A stretch of DNA of 64,000 bases, taken from assembly GCA_963457665.1 (NCBI GenBank), contig OY735224.1, forward strand, positions 49,110,311 through 49,174,310, given 5' to 3'. This DNA is from Thysanoteuthis rhombus (lineage: Eukaryota > Mollusca > Cephalopoda > Oegopsida > Thysanoteuthidae). A model generated the notes under the pieces. That model did no database searches and was not told where the DNA came from. It worked only from the letters and a program-made list of their open reading frames with translations. Positions 23,221 to 35,424 of this stretch are shown here, one piece after another; positions within the stretch are counted from its first letter, which is position 1, and each line of letters starts with the position of its first letter. Made by a program: the position numbers and the translations under genes.

Positions 23221-23648
23221 ATACCAGGCAAAACGGTTTTTTAACGACAATTCAGATTGATATTTTCAAGAGTGTTTTAAACTGTTAGAGCTGTAGTATT
23301 TCTATGTAATTTGATTCAAATTCATTTTTAAAATAACCTAAATTCGAATAATGAAGACAGTTTGAATTTGGAACCAACATTTGAAGACATGTTTTGAATA
23401 TTTAGTTTCGAGAATTTTTCTGCATATTATAATATTGAAAATAAAAAAACAAGAAAGCCCACTCAAATAAGCATAATAAAGACACTTCAAGTTTACGAAC
23501 CAATGTTTTAAAGGATTTTTATCTTTTATCTTTTGAAAAGAATATTTTCAAAGTTTTACAACAATTTTCTTCAATACAGTTATATTGTATGATTGAATAT
23601 TCAAAGTGTTAAAATAAAGCTCAAAATCATATAAATTGTGCAATATAT
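23220..23648 (+). repeat. Satellite B segment left of the Penelope-like element
   Basis: Diverged satellite B units. The last 13 bases (23636-23648, ttgtgcaatatat) are repeated at 26237-26249 on the far side of the retroelement, so this is the left half of an array split by an insertion. Confidence 0.75.
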
Positions 23649-23714
23649 ATATTGGAATTTTTGAGATGAGGTATTATTATTATTTCTATTGATATTTGGA
23701 CCATCCTCATCTTT

Positions 23715-23764
23715 GTTGTTTTTCATACAACGTTTTGGCCGTTGCACTCTACGGCCTTCGTCAG
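23715..23764 (-). other. Hammerhead-ribozyme-like motif in the PLE terminal repeat
   Basis: On the minus strand: CTGACGA core (23758-23764), stem II GGCCG/CGGCC (23752-23756 with 23737-23741), AAAA where the hammerhead has GAAA (23733-23736), then stem III GTTGT/ACAAC (23727-23731 with 23715-23719). PLE terminal repeats are known to carry hammerhead motifs. The G12 position is A, and no UH cleavage site follows stem III, so self-cleavage is unlikely in this copy. Confidence 0.6.
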
Positions 23765-23879
23765 GTATCATCTGGGATGATTTTTAGGAAGTAACGAACC
23801 GAACCCTTTATTTATCCGACGGGGGTATATTGACCGTACTCCCCTCTTTTAGCCTTAGTAGTATTGTTATACTGTCTCA

Positions 23880-23975
23880 CACTATGATCGAACCTAGAAC
23901 CATCAGATTACTTAACAGTAATTTGTCTGATGCTGTAACCACTGCGCTATGTGTCCATTTGGACAACCAGTGCTA
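23880..23975 (-). mobile_element. tRNA-like SINE head in the PLE 3' region
   Basis: Minus strand reads TAGCGCAGTGGTTAC (pol III box A-like, 23935-23949) and, about 40 nt on, AGGTTCGATC (box B, 23886-23895). The spacing is that of a tRNA. No acceptor-stem pairing was found, so it is a SINE and not a tRNA gene. It may be nested in the PLE or a fixed part of this PLE lineage. Confidence 0.6.
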
Positions 23976-24028
23976 ATTTTTAGTAACCTCAAACCTCAGG
24001 TGACGGATTTTTTTTTTTTTTTTTGATG

Positions 24029-26047
24029 TTATTGTTTTCTGTCTTTTATTATTAGAGGTTCCCATATGGTATCTATTTCAATGCTAGGATTACTCAGACA
24101 GTTTTGCTTGCCTAGCATATGGGCCGACTCTTTCGATTTACGAATTTTCCAGTGCTCTTCCTGATCAATTATGTCAACCTTGTTCTTTCCACACATGGTC
24201 AGCTGTACCCGATTTATTGGTTTCATCTTTACTCACCGCTTTTCGGTGTTCTTCCACCCGATCCTTCAAGGGGCGACATGTTTCACCTGTGTATTCGTGC
24301 CCACAGCTGCACGGTATTGAGTATACATAGTTTTTAGTGTTCGATAACTCAGTGGGTGGTTTGGTGCGGGAGAGGTAGCTGCGTAGCGTTGATCTGCTTC
24401 TGAATACGGCCCGGATATTATCTGGGGTGCAGATCCTCTGAGACACATTCTTAAGGTAGGGGAGACAGACTGTTGTTGGTTTATGATTGTCATCCTCCTC
24501 CTCTGTCACTCTCCTTTCACTAGTGGTGACAGTTAAGCCTTTGGGATAATCATTTTTCTGGAGATTCTTGCTTAAATTATGCATCTCGCAGAGGTATGTG
24601 TTAGAGTTGCTACTTATTAACTTTGCTCGGTGCTGTAAGCATCGGACGATCCCTTTTTTAATGCTGTATGGATGGTTAGAGGCGAAGTTGAGATATCGAC
24701 CAGTGAACGTCGACTTACGATACACAGATGTATTGAAACCTTGTTCTGATCTTGTTACTAGTACATCCAGGAAGGCTAATTTATTGTTACTCTCCTTTTC
24801 CATTGTGAACTGTATAGAAGCTCTGATTGAGTTCACATGGTCAAGTAGTAACTGTGGGTCTTCCAGATGTGGCCATAGTACGAAGGTGTCATCTACATAT
24901 CTAAGCCACATGCTTGGCCTTAGTGGTGATATTCCTAAGGCCAATTCTTCAAAGTACTCCATGTATATATTTGCCATCACTGGTGATAGCGGTGATCCCA
25001 TAGCTAAGCCTTCCTCCTGTTGGTACATCTCATTCCCCAGTTGGAAGTATGTTGTTTCTATGCAGAAAGTCAACATTTCCATTAGGTTGTTAAGGGGGAT
25101 GCCGGTACGTTCATCCAATGTGGGATCTGAACCTAATTTATCCCTAACTACTGATAGTACTTCGGATGTAGGAACTCGTGTGAAGAGACTCACCACGTCT
25201 AGGCTCAACATTCGTTGTGTTTGAATTGGTACCCCTCAGAGTTTTTCTACGAAGTCAGTTGAGTTCTTCACATAGGATGAGGTCTTACCCACCAGCGGGT
25301 TGATTATACTCACCAGGTACATGCTCAGTTGATGGCATGCTGAGCCCCGACAGCTTACTATAGGTCGTAATGGAGTACCTACCTTGTGAATCTTTGGGAC
25401 GCCACACATATGTGGTGGCTTACTACATCTTTGAGTTAACTGTCTGTCTGGGGGAAATGATCCTTGTTCTTGCTTAGGATCTGCGACAGCTTCCTCTCAG
25501 TTTTCAGAGTTGGATCTCTTTTTAACTTGCCACCCTCCTCAATTATGTTGGCCAACTTTTCACTGTACGCTAGCTTGTCCATTAGCACAGTTGCGTTTCC
25601 CTTATCTGCTGGCAGTATGACTATGCTTGTGTCACTCCAAAGGGTCTTGATGGCCGCCCATTCCTCCTTTTTTATATTGGGCTCAGAGGCCTGTCTCATC
25701 TTATTCAAGGCTGCTGCCTCGATTGGTGATTCGGGATTGCGAAGTTGAGACCTTTATTTAGTATAGATTCTTCAGAGTTTGATAGTATCCGTTGACTCAA
25801 GTTGATCTTTGGACTTTAAGCATTGTTCTTTCAGCTTTGCTAGCTTCCTTGTTTCGGTCATATAGGATTTTTGGTGACAGTTCTCGATTCTAATACTGTC
25901 TAGGTCTAGGAGCGCTTGCTTTCGAGTAACGATCTCATCCTGTAGCTGCTTTTTTCTCCATCTGTTGTGGCATATTCTCTCTCGTACTAGGGCATGACCT
26001 AGTTGAGCCATTTGAGCTCGCTTCGATCGTGCCGGGGGTTTTGTCAT
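24029..26047 (-). pseudogene. PLE polyprotein: reverse transcriptase + GIY-YIG endonuclease, frame-broken
   Basis: Read right to left. Residues from 26047 form a basic helical N-terminus. At about 25800-25740 a second frame gives LSNSEESILNKGLNFAIPN, and the frame then returns to ADKGNATVLMD (25708-25436). Near 25436 it shifts to CSKPPHMCGVPKIHK and PLRPIVSCRGSACH (RT motifs 1-2). A TGA lies at 25236-25238. Then come MLSLDVVSLFTRVP (motif A), EEGLAMGSPLSPVMANIY (motif B), WLRYVDDTFVLW (catalytic YVDD) and NNKLAFLDVLVTR (motif D). The GIY-YIG domain reads NYVYSIPCSCGHEYTGET then RPLKDRVEEH. A shift near 24175-24190 moves the C-terminal end (VDIIDQEEHWKIRKSKE) to another frame. All key RT motifs survive, but one nonsense codon and about four frameshifts inactivate it. 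Confidence 0.88.
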
Positions 26048-26177
26048 TAGGAATGTCAGGTGTTTTGACGTTCTAGCCAGTTTTTGGTGGAGACGTTCGA
26101 CTCGTACCGATTAGTAAGTATATCTCGGAATTTTTGAGATGAGGTATTATTATTTCTATTGATATTTGGACCATCCG

Positions 26178-26209
26178 TTTTGGCCGTTACACTCTACGGC
26201 CTTCGTCAG
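26178..26209 (-). other. Second hammerhead-like core, stem III lost
   Basis: The same CTGACGA core (26203-26209) and GGCCG/CGGCC stem II are present in the other PLE terminal repeat. The sequence after AAAAC goes straight to GGATGG, so stem III is missing. Confidence 0.5.
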
Positions 26210-26236
26210 GTATAATAGAGTGCAACGGCCAAAACG

Positions 26237-28660
26237 TTGTGCAATATATGTTTTCAAGGATTTTCAACAAATGTCTTGTATTGAAAAATAATGTATGCTA
26301 GACTATTGAAATATCAAAATCAGAGCCTTCTAAGATTTGAAAGCAATATTTTCAAGGTTTTTATCAATAATCTTGAATGTAGTTATAATATATGGGTTGG
26401 AGGGTCAAAACCAAGATGAAGAGCTTGTAAATAGAGCCTTTTTAGCTTTGAAAGCAATGTTTTCAAGGTTTTTCTATAAGTTCCATGAATGTATCAATCT
26501 GATATGATTGAATTCTCAAAGTGTCACAGCTGAGCCCGAAAGGTTGTAAACAGCTTTGAAAACAATGTGCGGTTTTTTTCTAACAATTCTCCCAAACGTA
26601 CTAATGATATATGAGAAGTGGCAAAGCCCAGCCTAAAAAGGTATGAACAGAGCCTTTTTAGCTTTGAAAAGCAATGCTTCCAAGATTTTTCTACAATTTT
26701 CTTTCATGCAGTAATGATATATGATTGTTTTTTCAAAATGTCTAAACCAAGCATAAAAAGGTGTAAACAGGAATTCTTAACTTTGGAAACCAATGTCTCG
26801 GATGCAGTGATAATACATAAGTAAGAGTCAAGACCTAACCTGAAAAGGTTACAAACAAAGCTTTTTTACCTTAAAAACTAATTTTCCCAAGGTTTTGACA
26901 ATTTTCTTGAACATAATAACAATACAAGAGTAAGTGTGAAAACCAAACCAAAAAGAGCCATAAACAGAGTCTTTTCAGCTCTGAAAGCCATGTCTTCATG
27001 GTTTTTCAATAATTTTCATGAATATATCAATAAGATATGATTGAACTTTGGAAGTGTCAAAAGCAATCCTAAAAAGGTATTAGCAGAGCGTTTTTGGCCT
27101 TGAAATCAGTGTTTTCAAGGTTTTGCAACAGTTTTCTTGAATGTAGTCCTAATATATGATTGAAGATTCAAAGTGTTAAAACTGAGCCTTGAAAGATATG
27201 AAATGAGCCTTTTTAACTTTTCAAGCAATGGTCTAAAGGTATTTTGACAATTTCCTTTCAATGTATTATTATCGTATAACTGAATCTTGAAAGTGCCAAA
27301 AGCAGACCTAGAGGGTATAAACAGAGCCTTTTTTAGCTTCCAAAACCAATGTTTTCAAGGTTTGTTTTTTTTAAATTTTCTCTAATGTAGTAAGAATATA
27401 TGATTGCACTGAGTGAAAACCAAGCCCCCAAAAAGCTATATACAGAGTCTTTTCAGCTCTGAAATCCATGTCTTCATTGTTCTTCAATAATTTTCATGAA
27501 TATATCAATGAGATATGATTGAACATTGGAAGTGTCAAAACCGAACCAAAAAGGGTATACACGGGGACTTTTCAGCTTTGAAACCACTATTTTAAGGTTT
27601 TATAACAATTCTATTGAATGTAGTAATAATAGATGAATATGTGTCAAAACCATTACTGAAAGGGTATAAAAAGAGCCTTTCTAGCTTTGAAACCCATATT
27701 TTTGAAGTTTCAAACAATTTACTTGAATGAAGTAATAATAGATGAATATGTGTCAAAACCAAGCCAAGCCTTTTAAGGTTTGAAAACAATGTTTTAGAGG
27801 TTTCTCATCAATTTGTCTGAATGTAGTCAAAATATATTATTGAAATATCAAAGTGACCATAAACAAAGCCTAAAAGGGTATGAATAAAGCATTTTCAGCT
27901 TTGAAACCAATGTTTCCAATGTTTTTCATGAAATTTTTACGATGCTGTTATAACACATACTTGAATTTTCAAAATGTCCAATCCAAGCCTAACAAGATAT
28001 AAACAGAGCCTTTTTAGATTAGGAACCAATGTTTCAAAGGTCTTTAATACTTTTCTTGCATGTAGTGATAGTATATGAGTGAGTATTAAAACCTAGCCTA
28101 ATTTCAATTTTGAAAACGAATGTTTTCAATATTTTCAACACTTTCCAAGGAAGTAGTAATAATATATAATCAAAATGTCAAAACTGAGCCTAAAATGCTG
28201 TAAACAGAGTCTTTTTAGCTTTGATAGCAATGTTTTGAAGGTTTTTAACAATTTACTTCAATGTAGTAATAATATATGATGGAATTTTCAAAGTGTCAAA
28301 ACCAAGTCTGGAAGGGTATAAACAGAGCCTTTTTAGCCTTGAAACTAATGTTTGAAAGGTTTTTTTCAAAATAATATATAGATGTGTATGAAGAGCAAAG
28401 CTAAAAAGATATAAACAGAGCCTTTTTAGCTTTGAATCGAATATTCCAATAAGTTTTCTTGCATTCTTTAATAATATATGAGTAAAAAGAAATTATACAT
28501 GGAGCCTTTTTAGCTTTGACAATGTATGTTTACAAGGTTTTTAACAATTGTCTCGAAAGTAGTTATCATATACAATTGAATTTTGCAGGTGTAAAAAAGC
28601 AAGCCTGAAAAGGTATAGACGGAGCCTTCTTAGCTTCAGAGCGAATGTTATCAACTATTA
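26237..28660 (+). repeat. Satellite B, monomeric array (~115-120-bp unit, ~20 copies)
   Basis: Successive copies of aaagcaatgttttcaaggtt, ttgaatgtagtaataatata, caaagtgtcaaaaccaagcc and aacagagcctttttagcttt. Copies differ by many substitutions and short indels and show no higher-order pattern. The last units (28490-28660) are closely repeated in inverse orientation at 53560-53715. Confidence 0.9.
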
Positions 28661-28674
28661 ATATTCTAATGCAC

Positions 28675-28880
28675 TGTAAAATAGCAATGGGCTGGATATA
28701 TTGCAGGAATGGCACACACCAAACATACATTATGATTCACAACAGGCATCAGCAGAGAAAACATGTGCTACCGAGGTAGTCCGGCAGAATACAAGATGGA
28801 GAGACGAAGCAGACATATTCGGAAAGTACTGGCTCCGTGACGCCAACGATAGAGAGGTGTTGTTGCAAAATCTGATTTGG
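28675..28880 (+). mobile_element. LINE reverse-transcriptase tail scrap
   Basis: Contains aatgggctggatatattgca and actggctccgtgacgcc, matching the LINE tail of the array units (…WAGH-ARM…, …YWLRDAHDRE…), but frame-broken. A diverged subfamily distinct from the array LINE tails. It is followed directly by M1. Confidence 0.72.
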
Positions 28881-29253
28881 ACAAATGAAAGTATTAATTC
28901 ATCAAAAACCACTTCCCAATGACTGCTTGTTATCTTATTAGACATTAAATTACAAAACTATCCTACTATGCTCGAGTGAAATTCATAAGCAATTTTTAGT
29001 ATTATTTTTTTACAATCCTTTATAATCAATGTAAAATGATTTAGTAGCGAATATTTTGACAAATTCCAACTTTGAATGTTCCCCCCTCCAATTGTAATAA
29101 TAAGAGGGAATAGATGAGAGGCACTTTTAGCCTTCTCCCCTGAGATTCGACCCTGATTCAGAGTTGTGTTGTCCTTTCGTCCCCGACCCCTTTCATACAA
29201 GAGATCAGACGTAAGTGGGCGTTTCATCGGACAATGATGAGCCCCAAACCCCA

Positions 29254-29295
<42 letters not shown>

Positions 29296-29410
29296 TATTA
29301 TTATCACATGATTCTTTTATTTCCTCTATAGATTGTTGAGAAGACACTGGAGATGACCAAATCAACTAAACATTTTTTTTAAATACCAGCTGAAATAATT
29401 TATTTTTCAA
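28880..29410 (+). repeat. Module M1, short copy, with (CA)n
   Basis: Begins aaatgaaagtattaattcatc with cacttcccaatgactg, passes a (CA)n tract at 29254-29294 where the long copy has other sequence, and ends at atagattgttgagaagac and aaataccagctgaaataatt, the same end as the long copy near 22060-22090. Confidence 0.75.
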
Positions 29411-32400
29411 TCACGAAAAGCTATAATTAGACCCTTTTCAAGTCTGAAACTAAACTGAACTAAAGTTTTAGAGGTTTTCCCACAATTTTCCTGAATGAAG
29501 TACTGATTTTACAAAGTGTTCATAACCAAGCCTGAGAAGCAATGTTTCAAAGGTTTTTAACAACTTTCTTGAATGTAGTAACAATATACGAGTCAGTGAT
29601 AAAACCAACCTCAATAGCTATAAACATAGCCTTTCTATATTTGAAACTAAAGTTTTAGAGGTTTTCCAACAATTTTCCTGATTTGAGTAAAGAAAAATAA
29701 TACTGGTTCAAAGTGTTCATAACCAAGCCTAAAAGGGTAGCCAGAGAAGCAATGTTTCAAAGGTTTTTAACAACTTTCTTGAATGTAGTAACAATATACA
29801 AGTCAGTGATAGAACCATCCTAAAAAGCTATAAACATAGCCTTTCTATATTTGAAACTGAAGTTTTAAAGGTTTTCCATATATTTTCCTGGACGTAGTAA
29901 AAAAAAAATGGTACTGATTTTTCAGAGTGTTCATAACCAATCCTTCAAGAGTAGCCAAAGAAGCAATGTTTCAAAGGTTTTTAACAACTTTCTCGAATGT
30001 AGTAACAAAATACGAGTCAGTGATAAAACCAACCTAAAAAGCTATGAACATAGCTCTTTTATATTTGAAATTCTAGAGGTTTACTAACAATTTTGCAGAA
30101 TATAATAAAAAAAAATAGTACTGATTTTTCACTGTGTTAATAACCAAGCCTTAAAGGGTAGCCAGAGAAGAAAAGTTTCAAAGGTTTTTAACGACTTTCT
30201 TGAATGTAGTAACAATATACGAGTCAGTGATAAAACCAACCTCAATAGCTATAAACATAGCCTTTATATATTTGAAACTAAAGATTTAGAGGTTTTCCAA
30301 ATATTTTCCTGAACGTAGTGAAAAAAAATAGTATTGATTTTTCAAAGTGTTCATATCCAAGCCTTGAAAGGTAACAACAAAAACAATGTTTAAGGGGATT
30401 TAACAACTTTGTTGAATGTAGTAACAATATACAAGTCAGTGATAAAACCAACCTAAAAAGCTATAAACATAGCCTTTCTATATTTGAAACTAAAGTTTTA
30501 AAGGTTTTCCAACCTTTTTCCTGAATGTAGCAAGGAAAAAAGCACTGATTTTTCAGAGTGTTCATAACCAAGCCTTAAAGGGTAGCCACAGGAGCAATGT
30601 TTCAAAGGTTTTTAACAACTTTCTTGAATGTAGTAACAATATACGAGTCATTGAGAAAACCAACCTCAATAGCTATAAACATAGCCTTTATATATTTGAA
30701 ACTAAAGATTTAGAGATTTTCCAAATATTTTCCTGAACGTAGTGAAGAAAAATAGTATTGATTTTTCAAAGTGTTCATAACCAAGCCTTAAAAGGTAGCC
30801 AGAGAAGCATTGTTTCAAAGGTTTTTAACAACTTTCTCAAATGTAGTAACAATATACGAGTCAGTGATAAAACTAACCTGAAAAGCGATAATCAGAGCCT
30901 TTCTATATTTGAAACTAAAGTTTTATAGGTTTTCCAACAATTTTCCTGAATGTAGTAAAAAAAATAGTACTGATTTTTCAAAGTGTTCATAACCGAGCCT
31001 TAGAAAGTAGCCACAGAAGCAATGTTTCAAAGGTTTTTAACAACTTTCTCGAATGTAGTAACAATGTACAAGTCAGAGATAAAACCAACCTAAAAAACTA
31101 TAATCAGAGATTTTCTATATTTGAAAGTAAATATTTAGAGGTTTTCCAACAATTTTCCTTAATGTAGTGAAAAATAGTACTGATTTTTCACAGTGTTAAT
31201 AACTAAGCCTTAAAGGGTAGCCAGAGAAGCAATGTTTCAAAGGTTTGTAACAACTTTCTTGAATGTAGTAACAATATACGAGTCAGTGATAAAACCAACC
31301 TAAAAAGCTATAATCAGAGCGTTTCTATATTTGAAAGTGAAGATTTAGAGGTTTTCCAACAATTTTCCAGGATATAGTAAAAAAAATAGTACCGATTTTT
31401 CAAAGTGTTCATAACCAAACCTTAAAAGGTAGCCACAGAAAATTGTTTCAAAAGTTTTTTACAACCTTCTTGAATGTAGTAACAATATACAAGTCAGAGA
31501 TAAAAACAACCTAAAAAGATATAATCAGACCCTCTTTAGGTCTTAAACTAAAGTTTTAGAGGTATTCCAACAATTTTCCTGAATGTAGTAGAGAAAAATA
31601 GTACTGATTTTTCACAGTGTTAATAACCAAGCCTTAAAGGATAGCCAGAGAAGCATTGTTTCAAAGTTTTCTAACAACTTTTTTGAATATAGTAACAATA
31701 TACGAGTCAGTGATAAAACCAACCTAAAAAACTATAATCAGAGACTTTCTATATATGAAAGTAAATATTTAGAGGTTTTCCAACAATTTTCCTGAATGTA
31801 GTGGAAAATAGTACTGATTTTTCACAGTGTTAATAATTAAGTCTTAAAGGGTAGCCAGAGAAGCAATGTTTCAAAGGTTTGTAACAACTTTCTTGAATGT
31901 AGTTACAATTTCCGAGTCAGAGATAAAACCAACCTAAAAAGATATAATCAGACCCTCTTTAGGTCTTAAACAAAAGTTTTATAGGTTTTCCCACAATTTT
32001 CCTGAATGTAGTAAGGAAAAAAGTACTGAATCTTCAGAGTCTTCATAACCAAGCCTTAAAGGGTAGCCAGAGAAGCATTGTTTCAAAGGTTTTTAACAAC
32101 TTTTTTGAATATAGTAACAATATACGTGTCATTGATAGAACCAACCTGAAAAGCTATAATCAGAGCGTTTCTATATTTGAAGCTAAAGTTTTAGAGGTTT
32201 TCCAACAATTTTCCTGAATGTAGTGAAAAAAATAGTACTGTTTTTTCAAAATGTTCATAACCAAGCCTTAGGGTTAGCCACAGAAGGAATGTTCCGATGG
32301 TTTTCAATAACTTTTTTAATATAGTAACAATATTCGAGTCAGTGATAAAACAAACCTAAAAAGCTCTAATCAGAGCCTTTTTAGGTTTGAAACTGAAGTT

Positions 32401-33990
32401 TTAGAGGTTTTCCAGCAATTTTACTGAATGTAGTAAAAAAATAATACCGATTTTTTAAAGTGTTCACAATCAAGCCTTAAGGGGTAGCCACAGGAGTATG
32501 TATCAAAGGTTGTTAACAACTTTTTGGATGTTGTAACAATATATGAGTCAGTGATAAAACCAACTTTACAAGCTGTAAACATAGCCTTTGTATATTCAGA
32601 ACTAAAGTTTTATAGGTTTTCCAAACATTTTCCTACAATTTGTAAAAAATAGTTCTCATTTTTTGAAGCGTTCATAACCAAGTTTTAAAGGTTAGCCACA
32701 GAAGCAATATTTCAAAGATTTGTAACAACTTTCTTGAATGTGGTAACATTGTATAAGTGAGTGATATAACTAACCTAAAAAGCTATAAACATAGCCTTTT
32801 TAGGTTCGAAACCACTTTTTTAGGGGTTTTCCAACAATTTTCCAGGATGTAGTGAGAAGAAAGTATAGATTTTTCATAGTGTTACTAACCAAACCTTAAA
32901 GAATAGCCACGGAAGCAATGTTTCGAAGATTTTTAACAACTTTCTTGAATCTAGTAACAATATACGTGTCAGTGATAAAACCGACCAGAAAAGCTATAAT
33001 CAGATTTTTTTTAGGATTGAAACTAAAGTTTTAGTAGTTTTTCAACAATGCTCCTGAATGAATTGAATAAAAAAGTACTGATTTTCCAAAAAAGATATAA
33101 TCAGACCCTCTTTAGGTCTTGAACTAAAGTTTTAGAGGTTTTCCAACAATTTTCCTAAATGAAGTGAAAAATAGTACTGATTTTCCACAGTGTTAATAAC
33201 TAAGCCTTGAAGGGTAGCCAGAGAAGCAATGTTTCAAAGGTTCTTAACAACTTTCTTGAATGTAGTAACAATATACGAGTCAGTGATAAAACCAACCTCA
33301 ATAGCTAGAAACATAGCCTTTATATATTTGAAACTAAAGTTTTAGAGGTTTTCCAACAATTTTCGTGAATGTAGTAAGGAAAAAAGTACTGATTTTTCAG
33401 AGTCTTCATAACCAAGCCTTGAAGGGTAGCCAGAGGTGCAATGTTTCAAAGGTTTTTAACAACTTTCTTGAATGTAGTAACAATGTACAAGTCAGAGTTA
33501 AAACCAACCTAAAAAGCTATAAACATAGCTTTTCTATATTTGAAACTAAAATTTTAGAGGTTTTCCAACAATTTTCCTGAATGTAGTAGAGAAAAATAGT
33601 ACTGATTTTTCAGAGTGTTCATAACCAAGCCTTAAAGGGTAGCCAGAGAAGCAATGTTTCAAAGGTGTTCAACAACTTTCTTGAATGTAGTAACAATATA
33701 TGAGTCAGACATAAAACCAACCAGAAAAGCTATAATCAGAGCCTTTTTAGTTTTGAAACAAAAGTTTTAGAGGTTTTCCAACAATTTTACTGAATGTAGT
33801 AAAAAAATAAGTACTGATTTTTCAAAGTGTTCATAACCAAGCCTTAAAGGGTAGCCACAGAAGCAATGTTTCAAAGGTTTTTAACAACTTTCTTGTACGT
33901 ACTAATAATAAACGAATGAGCCTAAAAAGCTATAAACCTAAAAAGCTATAAACAGAGCTTTTTTAGCTCCTATGACTAATGTTTTTAATA
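29410..33990 (+). repeat. Satellite B, dimeric higher-order array (~225-230-bp unit, ~20 copies)
   Basis: The repeating unit is two alternating satellite B monomers. One has caatgtttcaaaggtttt, ttgaatgtagtaacaatata and gagtcagtgataaaaccaac. The other has taaagttttagaggttttcc, ctgaatgtagta plus an A-run, and tactgatttttcaaagtgtt. Both descend from the same monomer, so this is a dimeric higher-order repeat. It is clearly more homogeneous than the monomeric array. Confidence 0.9.
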
Positions 33991-35150
33991 TTTTTAACAA
34001 TTTTTTGTGAAGTTATGATAATAAAAGAAGTTGTCAATAAAACATGTGGCAAATATCAACTCTGTATGATGCAAAGTTGTCGAGCTATCTCCCTGTATAC
34101 ATGTCCACCCATAGACAGATGAATTATCCTTGGTAATACTCAATATTTCTCTAGTCCACCTGTAAACGATGGCTGAGAATGAATTCCCTATCAGAAATAT
34201 TATCTTCCTTTGGTAAACATTCCTTTATTTCTCTAACTTCTTCCTTTGAGAGTGGGACAACGAGTAAGTAGATGCAACACTGAAGGCAAATTCTATCAGT
34301 AAAGCTAGTTTGACTACTGTCAACCCATAGATAATAAAGGTTTTATCAATTTCCAATAGGGGGCTCCTTATCACCAATCCTATACATATATATATTTATA
34401 TATATATATATGTGTGTGTGTATATATTATAATTGAATCTTGTTCCGTAGACACTAGGGCATGCCCATTCTAATGCTGTACCTGGTTTCATGAAAATCTT
34501 CAGGAGGTTTAAACTTGAGATGATGAGACACTGTTGTTTATTTATTTGTGATGTTGTTGATAGCAACAATCAAAACAGAAACAGTGTCCTTAATTGTGAT
34601 AAGCATCAATCGAAATATAGTCAGAGTTTTGTTCAGTTTTCAATCACACGTACGGGCTGTGCCAATGTTGTTTTTTTGTTTGTTTGTTTTTGTCTTTTTT
34701 CAAGGAATAAACACTTCAGGAAAAAAAATTGTCCGACTTATGACGGTGCCAGTGAGAAAGTCGGGGAGAACCTGTATTACATGAGACTTTCAATTTACAA
34801 CTCTAGTGTATTCGATCCAAACTGGGTTCCCCCTCACTTGTGAGCTTGCGCCCCACTAAGATAAGCTTAGTGAACATTAGTATTATATTGATATATTTTC
34901 CGATTTTTCAACAGGTTCCAAAACACTGATCTAATGTCTGATCTCTATATGTTTTACGAAATCCCAGACAACGATTAGGATTCTCACGATCCAGTTGTCT
35001 ATGGCTGAGATGCTCAGGATTCCAAATTGAAGACAGTTAAGCCGGAAAATTCAAAACTCCCTGACAAGGAGTGCTACGCAAAACTGATTGAACCGTTCCA
35101 CCTAAAGAAAAAATAAGTATTGAATAACACAAAACAGAATTATTCGCATC
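33990..35150. other. Non-satellite spacer, no recognised gene
   Basis: Contains a (TA)n/(TG)n microsatellite at 34384-34430. A plus-strand frame at 34490-34843 (117 codons) has a Phe/Leu/Cys-rich middle from a TTTG-rich tract and no recognisable motif. A minus-strand stretch near 34240-34375 is open for about 50 codons without known similarity. I see no supportable gene. Confidence 0.5.
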
Positions 35151-35424
35151 AACAGATGTTTTCATTGTTTATGAAATTATTTTTTTGATAATAACATGAA
35201 CGACATGGTAAAATAAAAAATATATTTATTTAACTAAAATGCGACATATTTGAAGCAATAACATGTTTCCAGCAACGTTCTCATGATTACCACTGTTGGA
35301 CTTCCCACCAAAATTCTCTGAGCCTCAGAATGTGCTCGAAACCCTCTTTGTGGGTTGTCGGCCACTGAATTCTTAACTATTTACAACCGGTTTTAGCCTC
35401 CCTTGAATTATTTTTTGTATCAAA
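35150..35424 (+). repeat. Boundary repeat next to satellite A (copy 1)
   Basis: Matches 52380-52690 in inverse orientation. Shared landmarks are aatgcgacata, tcatgattaccactgttgga, cattctgag/ctcagaatgtgctcg and ccactgaattctta. An AATAAATA run on the minus strand resembles a polyadenylation end, so it could be the 3' end of a retroposed sequence. Identity unknown. Confidence 0.65.

Larger units (their letters stand above)
23649..26236 (-). mobile_element. Penelope-like retroelement (PLE), degraded, minus strand
   Basis: Bounded by a 13-bp direct repeat and flanked by a repeated terminal segment of about 50-110 bp (23653-23767 and 26128-26212: gaggtattattattatttct, gatatttggaccatcc, ggccttcgtcagg). 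Such repeated ends are the pseudo-LTRs typical of PLEs. The right end also has a short inverted piece (26219-26240). Internally it encodes reverse transcriptase and a GIY-YIG endonuclease. It is inserted in satellite B. Several frame breaks make it inactive. Confidence 0.9.

Noticed and set aside
24568-25224. 218-codon plus-strand frame across the PLE
   Set aside because: It is the antisense shadow of the reverse-transcriptase frame, whose motifs on the minus strand are unmistakable.
34490-34843. 117-codon frame as a gene
   Set aside because: The composition is driven by a TTTG-rich tract. No motif, no homologous landmark, and no supporting context.
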